The notes beneath the pieces were generated by a model that was not told the DNA's origin, did no database searches, and saw only the letters and a list, made by a program, of their open reading frames with translations. A program made the position numbers and the translations under genes. Below are positions 36,152-50,000 of a stretch of 64,000 bases of DNA, in pieces (position 1 is the first letter of the stretch; each line of letters starts with the position of its first letter). The stretch spans positions 3,224,001-3,288,000 of the forward strand of contig OY783219.1 in the NCBI GenBank assembly GCA_963678705.1, read 5' to 3'. The stretch comes from Panorpa germanica (lineage: Eukaryota; Arthropoda; Insecta; Mecoptera; Panorpidae).

Positions 36152-36811
36152 GTGTACAGCATTTCAACGACAGTGGCAATTTTTAATAAACAACGCTTAA
36201 AGTATATAAGCAATTGGTCTATCTTCATGCAAGTGAAAATAAGTTATGATTGCATAAATTGCAACCCTCTTTACAAGTGGTCTATAAAGACTAGACAGGT
36301 ACAGAACACCGATGTCTTGGTCTATATTTTTGTGTGTAGTGTTTAGGTTAAGGTTTTAGGTTAAGGTTTATAATGGCTAGACATTTAAAGGACAACAACG
36401 ATTTAGTCTAGCACACAGAGAGATCTATAAAATACGAAAACTATTCTCTCTTTAGAACAGTTCATCTCTCTAAAGACCAATGTGTACAGCATTTCAACGA
36501 CAGTGACAATTTTTAATAAACAACGCTTAAAGTATATAAGCAATTGGTCTATCTTCATGCAAGTGAAAATAAGTTATGATTGCATAAATTGCAACCCTCT
36601 TTACAAGTGGTCTATAAAGACTAGACAGGTACAGAACACCGATGTCTTGGTCTATATTTTTGTGTGTAGTGTTTAGGTTAAGGTTTTAGGTTAAGGTTTA
36701 TAATGGCTAGACATTTAAAGGACAACAACGATTTAGTCTAGCACACAGAGAGACCTATAAAATACGAAAACTTTTCTCTCTTTAGAACAGTTCATCTATC
36801 TGAAGACCAAT

Positions 36812-39800
36812 GTGTCCAGCATTTCAACGACAGTGACAATTTTTAATAAACAACGCTTAAAGTATATAAGCAATTGGTCTATCTTCATGCAAGTGAAAAT
36901 AAGTTATGATTGCATAAATTGCAACCCTCTTTACAAGTGGTCTATAAAGACTAGACAGGTACAGAACACCGATGTCTTGGTCTATATTTTTGTGTGTAGT
37001 GTTTTTTGTGTAGTGTTTAGGTTAAGGTTTATAATGGCTAGACATTTAAAGGACAACAACGATTTAGTCTAGCACACAGAGAGACCTATAAAATACGAAA
37101 ACTTTTCTCTCTTTAGAACAGTTCATCTATCTGAAGACCAATGTGTCCAGCATTTCAACGACAGTGACAATTTTTAATAAACAACGCTTAAAGTATATAA
37201 GCAATTGGTCTATCTTCATGCAAGTGAAAATAAGTTATGATTGCATAAATTGCAACCCTCTTTACAAGTGGTCTATAAAGACTAGACAGGTACAGAACAC
37301 CGATGTCTTGGTCTATATTTTTGTGTGTAGTGTTTAGGTTAAGGTTTTAGGTTAAGGTTTATAATGGCTAGACATTTAAAGGACAACAACGATTTAGTCT
37401 AGCACACAGAGAGACCTATAAAATACGAAAACTGTTTCCCTCTTTAGAACAGTTCATCTCTCTGAAGACCAATGTGTACAGCATTTCAACGACAGTGGCA
37501 ATTTTTAATAAACAACGCTTAAAGTATATAAGCAATTGGTCTATCTTCATGCAAGTGAAAATAAGTTATGATTGCATAAATTGCAACCCTCTTTACAAGT
37601 GGTCTATAAAGACTAGACAGGTACAGAACACCGATGTCTTGGTCTATATTTTTGTGTGTAGTGTTTAGGTTAAGGTTTTAGGTTAAGGTTTATAATGGCT
37701 AGACATTTAAAGGACAACAACGATTTAGTCTAGCACACAGAGAGATCTATAAAATACGAAAACTATTCTCTCTTTAGAACAGTTCATCTCTCTAAAGACC
37801 AATGTGTACAGCATTTCAACGACAGTGGCAATTTTTAATAAACAACGCTTAAAGTATATAAGCAATTGGTCTATCTTCATGCAAGTGAAAATAAGTTATG
37901 ATTGCATAAATTGCAACCCTCTTTACAAGTGGTCTATAAAGACTAGACAGGTACAGAACACCGATGTCTTGGTCTATATTTTTGTGTGTAGTGTTTAGGT
38001 TAAGGTTTTAGGTTAAGGTTTATAATGGCTAGACATTTAAAGGACAACAACGATTTAGTCTAGCACACACAGAGACCTATAAAATACGAAAACTGTTTCC
38101 CTCTTTAGAACAGTTCATCTCTCTGAAGACCAATGTGTACAGCATTTCAACGACAGTGGCAATTTTTAATAAACAACGCTTAAAGTATATAAGCAATTGG
38201 TCTATCTTCATGCAAGTGAAAATAAGTTATGATTGCATAAATTGAAACCCTCTTTACAAGTGGTCTATAAAGACTAGACAGGTACAGAACACCGATGTCT
38301 TGGTCTATATTTTTGTGTGTAGTGTTTAGCTTAAGGTTTTAGGTTAAGGTTTATAATGGCTAGACATTTAAAGGACAACAACGATTTAGTCTAGCACACA
38401 GAGAGACCTATAAAATACGAAAACTGTTTCCCTCTTTAGAACAGTTCATCTCTCTGAAGACCAATGTGTACAGCATTTCAACGACAGTGGCAATTTTTAA
38501 TAAACAACGCTTAAAGTATATAAGCAATTGGTCTATCTTCATGCAAGTGAAAATAAGTTATGATTGCATAAATTGCAACCCTCTTTACAAGTGGTCTATA
38601 AAGACTAGACAGGTACAGAACACCGATGTCTTGGTCTATATTTTTGTGTGTAGTGTTTAGGTTAAGGTTTTAGGTTAAGGTTTATAATGGCTAGACATTT
38701 AAAGGACAACAACGATTTAGTCTAGCACACAGAGAGATCTATAAAATACGAAAACTATTCTCTCTTTAGAACAGTTCATCTCTCTAAAGACCAATGTGTA
38801 CAGCATTTCAACGACAGTGACAATTTTTAATAAACAACGCTTAAAGTATATAAGCAATTGGTCTATCTTCATGCAAGTGAAAATAAGTTATGATTGCATA
38901 AATTGCAACCCTCTTTACAAGTGGTCTATAAAGACTAGACAGGTACAGAACACCGATGTCTTGGTCTATATTTTTGTGTGTAGTGTTTAGGTTAAGGTTT
39001 TAGGTTAAGGTTTATAATGGCTAGACATTTAAAGGACAACAACGATTTAGTCTAGCACACAGAGAGACCTATAAAATACGAAAACTGTTTCCCTCTTTAG
39101 AACAGTTCATCTCTCTGAAGACCAATGTGTCCAGCATTTCAACGACAGTGACAATTTTTAATAAACAACGCTTAAAGTATATAAGCAATTGGTCTATCTT
39201 CATGCAAGTGAAAATAAGTTAAAATTGCATAAATTCCAACCCTCTTTACAAGTGGTCTATAAAGACTAGACAGGTACAGAACACCGATGTCTTGGTCTAT
39301 ATTTTTGTGTGTAGTGTTTAGGTTAAGGTTTTAGGTTAAGGTTTATAATGGCTAGACATTAAAAGGACAACAACGATTTAGTCTAGCACACAGAGAGACC
39401 TATAAAATACGAAAACTGTTCTCTCTTTAAATAGTTCATCTCTCTGAAGACCAATGTGTCCAGCATTTCAACGACAGTGACAATTTTTAATAAACAACGC
39501 TTAAAGTATATAAGCAATTGGTCTATCTTCATGCAAGTGAAAATAAGTTAAAATTGCATAAATTCCAACCCTCTTTACAAGTGGTCTATAAAGACTAGAC
39601 AGGTACAGAACACCGATGTCTTGGTCTATATTTTTGTGTGTAGTGTTTAAGTTAAGGTTTTAGGTTAAGGTTTATAATGGCTAGACATTTAAAGGACAAC
39701 AACGATTTAGTCTAGCACACAGAGAGACCTATAAAATACGAAAACTGTTTCCCTCTTTAGAACAGTTCATCTCTCTGAAGACCAATGTGTCCAGCATTTC

Positions 39801-40777
39801 AACGACAGTGACAATTTTTAATAAACAACGCTTAAAGTATATAAGCAATTGGTCTATCTTCATGCAAGTGAAAATAAGTTAAAATTGCATAAATTCCAAC
39901 CCTCTTTACAAGTGGTCTATAAAGACTAGACAGGTACAGAACACCGATGTCTTGGTCTATATTTTTGTGTGTAGTGTTTAAGTTAAGGTTTTAGGTTAAG
40001 GTTTATAATGGCTAGACATTTAAAGGACAACAACGATTTAGTCTAGCACACAGAGAGACCTATAAAATACGAAAACTGTTTCCCTCTTTAGAACAGTTCA
40101 TCTCTCTGAAGACCAATGTGTACAGCATTTCAACGACAGTGGCAATTTTTAATAAACAACGCTTAAAGTATATAAGCAATTGGTCTATCTTCATGCAAGT
40201 GAAAATAAGTTATGATTGCATAAATTGCAACCCTCTTTACAAGTGGTCTATAAAGACTAGACAGGTACAGAACACCGATGTCTTGGTCTATATTTTTGTG
40301 TGTAGTGTTTAGGTTAAGGTTTTAGGTTAAGGTTTATAATGGCTAGACATTTAAAGGACAACAACGATTTAGTCTAGCACACAGAGAGATCTATAAAATA
40401 CGAAAACTATTCTCTCTTTAGAACAGTTCATCTCTCTAAAGACCAATGTGTACAGCATTTCAACGACAGTGACAATTTTTAATAAACAACGCTTAAAGTA
40501 TATAAGCAATTGGTCTATCTTCATGCAAGTGAAAATAAGTTATGATTGCATAAATTGCAACCCTCTTTACAAGTGGTCTATAAAGACTAGACAGGTACAG
40601 AACACCGATGTCTTGGTCTATATTTTTGTGTGTAGTGTTTAGGTTAAGGTTTTAGGTTAAGGTTTATAATGGCTAGACATTTAAAGGACAACAACGATTT
40701 AGTCTAGCACACAGAGAGACCTATAAAATACGAAAACTTTTCTCTCTTTAGAACAGTTCATCTATCTGAAGACCAAT
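36812..40777 (+). repeat. 12-monomer higher-order unit, complete copy (3966 bp)
   Basis: It starts with the monomer bearing the extra TTTTTTGTGTAGTGTTT and only one telomere-like unit (86-codon frame). The next such monomer is at 40778, exactly 3966 bases later, with the ten monomers after it in the same order of variants. The earlier marker monomer at 30200 is 6612 bases upstream, which equals 12 + 8 monomers. Confidence 0.85.
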
Positions 40778-43700
40778 GTGTCCAGCATTTCAACGACAGT
40801 GACAATTTTTAATAAACAACGCTTAAAGTATATAAGCAATTGGTCTATCTTCATGCAAGTGAAAATAAGTTATGATTGCATAAATTGCAACCCTCTTTAC
40901 AAGTGGTCTATAAAGACTAGACAGGTACAGAACACCGATGTCTTGGTCTATATTTTTGTGTGTAGTGTTTTTTGTGTAGTGTTTAGGTTAAGGTTTATAA
41001 TGGCTAGACATTTAAAGGACAACAACGATTTAGTCTAGCACACAGAGAGACCTATAAAATACGAAAACTTTTCTCTCTTTAGAACAGTTCATCTATCTGA
41101 AGACCAATGTGTCCAGCATTTCAACGACAGTGACAATTTTTAATAAACAACGCTTAAAGTATATAAGCAATTGGTCTATCTTCATGCAAGTGAAAATAAG
41201 TTATGATTGCATAAATTGCAACCCTCTTTACAAGTGGTCTATAAAAACTAGACAGGTACAGAACACCGATGTCTTGGTCTATATTTTTGTGTGTAGTGTT
41301 TAGGTTAAGGTTTTAGGTTAAGGTTTATAATGGCTAGACATTTAAAGGACAACAACGATTTAGTCTAGCACACAGAGAGACCTATAAAATACGAAAACTG
41401 TTTCCCTCTTTAGAACAGTTCATCTCTCTGAAGACCAATGTGTACAGCATTTCAACGACAGTGGCAATTTTTAATAAACAACGCTTAAAGTATATAAGCA
41501 ATTGGTCTATCTTCATGCAAGTGAAAATAAGTTATGATTGCATAAATTGCAACCCTCTTTACAAGTGGTCTATAAAGACTAGACAGGTACAGAACACCGA
41601 TGTCTTGGTCTATATTTTTGTGTGTAGTGTTTAGGTTAAGGTTTTAGGTTAAGGTTTATAATGGCTAGACATTTAAAGGACAACAACGATTTAGTCTAGC
41701 ACACAGAGAGACCTATAAAATACGAAAACTGTTTCCCTCTTTAGAACAGTTCATCTCTCTGAAGACCAATGTGTACAGCATTTCAACGACAGTGGCAATT
41801 TTTAATAAACAACGCTTAAAGTATATAAGCAATTGGTCTATCTTCATGCAAGTGAAAATAAGTTATGATTGCATAAATTGCAACCCTCTTTACAAGTGGT
41901 CTATAAAGACTAGACAGGTACAGAACACCGATGTCTTGGTCTATATTTTTGTGTGTAGTGTTTAGGTTAAGGTTTTAGGTTAAGGTTTATAATGGCTAGA
42001 CATTTAAAGGACAACAACGATTTAGTCTAGCACACACAGAGACCTATAAAATACGAAAACTGTTTCCCTCTTTAGAACAGTTCATCTCTCTGAAGACCAA
42101 TGTGTACAGCATTTCAACGACAGTGGCAATTTTTAATAAACAACGCTTAAAGTATATAAGCAATTGGTCTATCTTCATGCAAGTGAAAATAAGTTATGAT
42201 TGCATAAATTGAAACCCTCTTTACAAGTGGTCTATAAAGACTAGACAGGTACAGAACACCGATGTCTTGGTCTATATTTTTGTGTGTAGTGTTTAGCTTA
42301 AGGTTTTAGGTTAAGGTTTATAATGGCTAGACATTTAAAGGACAACAACGATTTAGTCTAGCACACAGAGAGACCTATAAAATACGAAAACTGTTTCCCT
42401 CTTTAGAACAGTTCATCTCTCTGAAGACCAATGTGTACAGCATTTCAACGACAGTGGCAATTTTTAATAAACAACGCTTAAAGTATATAAGCAATTGGTC
42501 TATCTTCATGCAAGTGAAAATAAGTTATGATTGCATAAATTGCAACCCTCTTTACAAGTGGTCTATAAAGACTAGACAGGTACAGAACACCGATGTCTTG
42601 GTCTATATTTTTGTGTGTAGTGTTTAGGTTAAGGTTTTAGGTTAAGGTTTATAATGGCTAGACATTTAAAGGACAACAACGATTTAGTCTAGCACACAGA
42701 GAGATCTATAAAATACGAAAACTATTCTCTCTTTAGAACAGTTCATCTCTCTAAAGACCAATGTGTACAGCATTTCAACGACAGTGACAATTTTTAATAA
42801 ACAACGCTTAAAGTATATAAGCAATTGGTCTATCTTCATGCAAGTGAAAATAAGTTATGATTGCATAAATTGCAACCCTCTTTACAAGTGGTCTATAAAG
42901 ACTAGACAGGTACAGAACACCGATGTCTTGGTCTATATTTTTGTGTGTAGTGTTTAGGTTAAGGTTTTAGGTTAAGGTTTATAATGGCTAGACATTTAAA
43001 GGACAACAACGATTTAGTCTAGCACACAGAGAGACCTATAAAATACGAAAACTGTTTCCCTCTTTAGAACAGTTCATCTCTCTGAAGACCAATGTGTCCA
43101 GCATTTCAACGACAGTGACAATTTTTAATAAACAACGCTTAAAGTATATAAGCAATTGGTCTATCTTCATGCAAGTGAAAATAAGTTAAAATTGCATAAA
43201 TTCCAACCCTCTTTACAAGTGGTCTATAAAGACTAGACAGGTACAGAACACCGATGTCTTGGTCTATATTTTTGTGTGTAGTGTTTAGGTTAAGGTTTTA
43301 GGTTAAGGTTTATAATGGCTAGACATTAAAAGGACAACAACGATTTAGTCTAGCACACAGAGAGACCTATAAAATACGAAAACTGTTCTCTCTTTAAATA
43401 GTTCATCTCTCTGAAGACCAATGTGTCCAGCATTTCAACGACAGTGACAATTTTTAATAAACAACGCTTAAAGTATATAAGCAATTGGTCTATCTTCATG
43501 CAAGTGAAAATAAGTTAAAATTGCATAAATTCCAACCCTCTTTACAAGTGGTCTATAAAGACTAGACAGGTACAGAACACCGATGTCTTGGTCTATATTT
43601 TTGTGTGTAGTGTTTAAGTTAAGGTTTTAGGTTAAGGTTTATAATGGCTAGACATTTAAAGGACAACAACGATTTAGTCTAGCACACAGAGAGACCTATA

Positions 43701-44083
43701 AAATACGAAAACTGTTTCCCTCTTTAGAACAGTTCATCTCTCTGAAGACCAATGTCTCCAGCATTTCAACGACAGTGACAATTTTTAATAAACAACGCTT
43801 AAAGTATATAAGCAATTGGTCTATCTTCATGCAAGTGAAAATAAGTTAAAATTGCATAAATTCCAACCCTCTTTACAAGTGGTCTATAAAGACTAGACAG
43901 GTACAGAACACCGATGTCTTGGTCTATATTTTTGTGTGTAGTGTTTAAGTTAAGGTTTTAGGTTAAGGTTTATAATGGCTAGACATTTAAAGGACAACAA
44001 CGATTTAGTCTAGCACACAGAGAGACCTATAAAATACGAAAAGTGTTCTCTCTTTAGAACAGGTCATCTCTCTGAAGACCAAT
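40778..44083 (+). repeat. 12-monomer higher-order unit, second copy, truncated to ten monomers
   Basis: It repeats the first ten monomers of 36812-40777 with very few base changes, for example CTATAAAAACTAG at ~41240. After it the array passes to the second domain, where monomers carry GTGTCCAGC in place of GTGTACAGC. Confidence 0.8.
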
Positions 44084-47000
44084 GTGTCCAGCATTTCAAC
44101 GACAGTGACAATTTTTAATAAACAACGCTTAAAGTATATAAGCAATTGGTCTATCTTCATGCAAGTGAAAATAAGTTATGATTGCATAAATTGCAACCCT
44201 CTTTACAAGTGGTCTATAAAGACTAGACAGGTACAGAACACCGATGTCTTGGTCTATATTTTTGTGTGTAGTGTTTAAGTTAAGGTTTTAGGTTAAGGTT
44301 TATAATGGCTAGACATTTAAAGGACAACAACGATTTAGTCTAGCACACAGAGAGACCTATAAAATACGAAAACTGTTCTCTCTTTAGAACAGTTCATCTC
44401 TCTGAAGACCAATGTGTCCAGCATTTCAACGACAGTGACAATTTTTAATAAACAACGCTTAAAGTATATAAGCAATTGGTCTATCTTCATGCAAGTGAAA
44501 ATAAGTTATGATTGCATAAATTGCAACCCTCTTTACAAGTGGTCTATAAAGGCTAGACAGGTACAGAACACCGATGTCTTGGTCTATATTTTTGTGTGTA
44601 GTGTTTAGGTTAAGGTTTAAGGTTAAGGTTTATAATGGCTAGACATTTAAAGGACAACAACGATTTAGTCTAGCACACAGAGAGACCTATAAAATACGAA
44701 AACTGTTTCCCTCTTTAGAACAGTTCATCTCTCTGAAGACCAATGTGTCCAGCATTTCAACGACAGTGACAATTTTTAATAAACAACGCTTAAAGTATAT
44801 AAGCAATTGGTCTATCTTCATGCAAGTAAAAATAAGTTAAAATTGCATAAATTCCAACCCTCTTTACAAGTGGTCTATAAAGACTAGACAGGTACAGAAC
44901 ACCGATGTCTTGGTCTATATTTTTGTGTGTAGTGTTTAGGTTAAGGTTTTAGGTTAAGGTTTATAATGGCTAGACATTTAAAGGACAACAACGATTTAGT
45001 CTAGCACACAGAGAGGCCTATAAAATACGAAAACTGTTCTCTCTTTAGAACAGTTCATCTCTCTGAAGACCAATGTGTCCAGCATTTCAACGACAGTGAC
45101 AATTTTTAATAAACAACGCTTAAAGTATATAAGCAATTGGTCTATCTTCATGCAAGTGAAAATAAGTTATGATTGCATAAATTGCAACCCTCTTTACAAG
45201 TGGTCTATAAAGACTAGACAGGTACAGAACACCGATGTCTTGGTCTATATTTTTGTGTGTAGTGTTTAAGTTAAGGTTTTAGGTTAAGGTTTATAATGGC
45301 TAGACATTTAAAGGACAACAACGATTTAGTCTAGCACACAGAGAGACCTATAAAATACGAAAACTGTTTCCCTCTTTAGAACAGTTCATCTCTCTGAAGA
45401 CCAATGTGTCCAGCATTTCAACGACAGTGACAATTTTTAATAAACAACGCTTAAAGTATATAAGCAATTGGTCTATCTTCATGCAAGTGAAAATAAGTTA
45501 TGATTGCATAAATTGCAACCCTCTTTACAAGTGGTCTATAAAGACTATATAGGTACAGAACACCGATGTCTTGGTCTATATTTTTGTGTGTAGTGTTTAG
45601 GTTAAGGTTTTAGGTTAAGGTTTATCATGGCTAGACATTTAAAGGACAACAACGATTTAGTCTAGCACACAGAGAGACCTATAAAATACGAAAACTGTTT
45701 CCCTCTTTAGAACAGTTCATCTCTCTGAAGACCAATGTGTCCAGCATTTCAACGACAGTGACAATTTTTAATAAACAACGCTTAAAGTATATAAGCAATT
45801 GGTCTATCTTCATGCAAGTGAAAATAAGTTATGATTGCATAAATTGCAACCCTCTTTACAAGTGGTCTATAAAGACTAGACAGGTACAGAACACCGATGT
45901 CTTGGTCTATATTTTTGTGTGTAGTGTTTAGGTTAAGGTTTTAGGTTAAGGTTTATAATGGCTAGAGATTTAAAGGACAACAACGATTTAGTCTAGCACA
46001 CAGAGAGGCCTATAAAATACGAAAACTGTTCTCTCTTTAGAACAGTTCATCTCTCTGAAGACCAATGTGTCCAGCATTTCAACGACAGTGACAATTTTTA
46101 ATAAACAACGCTTAAAGTATATAAGCAATTGGTCTATCTTCATGCAAGTGAAAATAAGTTATGATTGCATAAATTGCAACCCTCTTTACAAGTGGTCTAT
46201 AAAGACTAGACAGGTACAGAACACCGATGTCTTGGTCTATATTTTTGTGTGTAGTGTTTTTGTGTGTAGTGTTTAGGTTAAGGTTTTAGGTTAAGGTTTA
46301 TAATGGCTAGACATTTAAAGGACAACAACGATTTAGTCTAGCACACAGAGAGACCTATAAAATACGAAAACTGTTTCCCTCTTTAGAACAGTTCATCTCT
46401 CTGAAGACCAATGTGTCCAGCATTTCAACGACAGTGACAATTTTTAATAAACAACGCTTAAAGTATATAAGCAATTGGTCTATCTTCATGCAAGTGAAAA
46501 TAAGTTATGATTGCATAAATTGCAACCCTCTTTACAAGTGGTCTATAAAGACTAGACAGGTACAGAACACCGATGTCTTGGTCTATATTTTTGTGTGTAG
46601 TGTTTAGGTTAAGGTTTATAATGGCTAGACATTTAAAGGACAACAACGATTTAGTCTAGCACACAGAGAGACCTATAAAATACGAAAACTGTTCTCTCTT
46701 TAAAACAGTTCATCTCTCTGAAGACCAATGTGTCCAGCATTTCAACGACAGTGACAATTTTTAATAAACAACGCTTAAAGTATATAAGCAATTGGTCTAT
46801 CTTCATGCAAGTGAAAATAAGTTATGATTGCATAAATTGCAACCCTCTTTACAAGTGGTCTATAAAGACTAGACAGGTACAGAACACCGATGTCTTGGTC
46901 TATATTTTTGTGTGTAGTGTTTAGGTTAAGGTTTTAGGTTAAGGTTTATAATGGCTAGACATTTAAAGGACAACAACGATTTAGTCTAGCACACAGAGAG

Positions 47001-50000
47001 ACCTATAAAATACGAAAACTGTTCTCTCTTTAGAACAGTTCATCTCTCTGAAGACCAATGTGTCCAGCATTTCAACGACAGTGACAATTTTTAATAAACA
47101 ACGCTTAAAGTATATAAGCAATTGGTCTATCTTCATGCAAGTGAAAATAAGTTAAGATTGCATAAATTCCAACCCTCTTTACAAGTGGTCTATAAAGACT
47201 AGACAGGTACAGAACACCGATGTCTTGGTCTATATTTTTGTGTGTAGTGTTTAGGTTAAGGTTTTAGGTTAAGGTTTATAATGGCTAGACATTTAAAGGA
47301 CAACAACGACTTAGTCTAGCACACAGAGAGACCTATAAAATACGAAAACTGTTTCCCTCTTTAGAACAGTTCATCTCTCTGAAGACCAATGTGTCCAGCA
47401 TTTCAACGACAGTGACAATTTTTAATAAACAACGCTTAAAGTATATAAGCAATTGGTCTATCTTCATGCAAGTGAAAATAAGTTATGATTGCATAAATTG
47501 CAACCCTCTTTACAAGTGGTCTATAAAGACAAGACAGGTACAGAACACCGATGTCTTGGTCTATATTTTTGTGTGTAGTGTTTAGGTTAAGGTTTTAGGT
47601 TAAGGTTTATAATGGCTAGACATTTAAAGGACAACAACGATTTAGTCTAGCACACAGAGAGACCTATAAAATACGAAAACTGTTCTTTTTTTAAAACAGT
47701 TCATCTCTCTGAAGACCAATGTGTCCAGCATTTCAACGACAGTGACAATTTTTAATAAACAACGCTTAAAGTATATAAGCAATTGGTCTATCTTCATGCA
47801 AGTGAAAATAAGTTAAAATTGCATAAATTCCAACCCTCTTTACAAGTGGTCTATAAAGACTAGACAGGTACAGAACACCGATGTCTTGGTCTATATTTTT
47901 GTGTGTAGTGTTTAAGTTAAGGTTTTAGGTTAAGGTTTATAATGGCTAGCCATTTAAAGGACAACAACGATTTAGTCTAGCACACAGAGAGACCTATAAA
48001 ATACGAAAACTGTTTCCCTTTTTAGAACAGTTCATCTCTCTGAAGACCAATGTCTCCAGCATTTCAACGACAGTGACAATTTTTAATAAACAACGCTTAA
48101 AGTATATAAGCAATTGGTCTATCTTCATGCAAGTGAAAATAAGTTAAAATTGCATAAATTCCAACCCTCTTTACAAGTGGTCTATAAAGACTAGACAGGT
48201 ACAGAACACCGATGTCTTGGTCTATATTTTTGTGTGTAGTGTTTAAGTTAAGGTTTTAGGTTAAGGTTTATAATGGCTAGACATTTAAAGGACAACAACG
48301 ATTTAGTCTAGCACACAGAGAGACCTATAAAATACGAAAAGTGTTCTCTCTTTAGAACAGGTCATCTCTCTGAAGACCAATGTGTCCAGCATTTCAACGA
48401 CAGTGACAATTTTTAATAAACAACGCTTAAAGTATATAAGCAATTGGTCTATCTTCATGCAAGTGAAAATAAGTTATGATTGCATAAATTGCAACCCTCT
48501 TTACAAGTGGTCTATAAAGACTAGACAGGTACAGAACACCGATGTCTTGGTCTATATTTTTGTGTGTAGTGTTTAAGTTAAGGTTTTAGGTTAAGGTTTA
48601 TAATGGCTAGACATTTAAAGGACAACAACGATTTAGTCTAGCACACAGAGAGACCTATAAAATACGAAAACTGTTCTCTCTTTAGAACAGTTCATCTCTC
48701 TGAAGACCAATGTGTCCAGCATTTCAACGACAGTGACAATTTTTAATAAACAACGCTTAAAGTATATAAGCAATTGGTCTATCTTCATGCAAGTGAAAAT
48801 AAGTTATGATTGCATAAATTGCAACCCTCTTTACAAGTGGTCTATAAAGACTAGACAGGTACAGAACACCGATGTCTTGGTCTATATTTTTGTGTGTAGT
48901 GTTTAGGTTAAGGTTTTAGGTTAAGGTTTATAATGGCTAGACATTTAAAGGACAACAACGATTTAGTCTAGCACACAGAGAGACCTATAAAATACGAAAA
49001 CTGTTTCCCTCTTTAGAACAGTTCATCTCTCTGAAGACCAATGTGTCCAGCATTTCAACGACAGTGACAATTTTTAATAAACAACGCTTAAAGTATATAA
49101 GCAATTGGTCTATCTTCATGCAAGTGAAAATAAGTTAAAATTGCATAAATTCCAACCCTCTTTACAAGTGGTGTATAAAGACTAGACAGGTACAGAACAC
49201 CGATGTCTTGGTCTATATTTTTGTGTGTAGTGTTTAGGTTAAGGTTTTAGGTTAAGGTTTATAATGGCTAGACATTTAAAGGACAACAACGATTTAGTCT
49301 AGCACACAGAGAGACCTATAAAATACGAAAACTGTTTCCCTCTTTAGAACAGTTCATCTCTCTGAAGACCAATGTGTCCAGCATTTCAACGACAGTGACA
49401 ATTTTTAATAAACAACGCTTAAAGTATATAAGCAATTGGTCTATCTTCATGCAAGTGAAAATAAGTTATGATTGCATAAATTGCAACCCTCTTTACAAGT
49501 GGTCTATAAAGACTATATAGGTACAGAACACCGATGTCTTGGTCTATATTTTTGTGTGTAGTGTTTAGGTTAAGGTTTTAGGTTAAGGTTTATCATGGCT
49601 AGACATTTAAAGGACAACAACGATTTAGTCTAGCACACAGAGAGACCTATAAAATACGAAAACTGTTTCCCTCTTTAGAACAGTTCATCTCTCTGAAGAC
49701 CAATGTGTCCAGCATTTCAACGACAGTGACAATTTTTAATAAACAACGCTTAAAGTATATAAGCAATTGGTCTATCTTCATGCAAGTGAAAATAAGTTAT
49801 GATTGCATAAATTGCAACCCTCTTTACAAGTGGTCTATAAAGACTAGACAGGTACAGAACACCGATGTCTTGGTCTATATTTTTGTGTGTAGTGTTTAGG
49901 TTAAGGTTTTAGGTTAAGGTTTATAATGGCTAGAGATTTAAAGGACAACAACGATTTAGTCTAGCACACAGAGAGACCTATAAAATACGAAAACTGTTTC

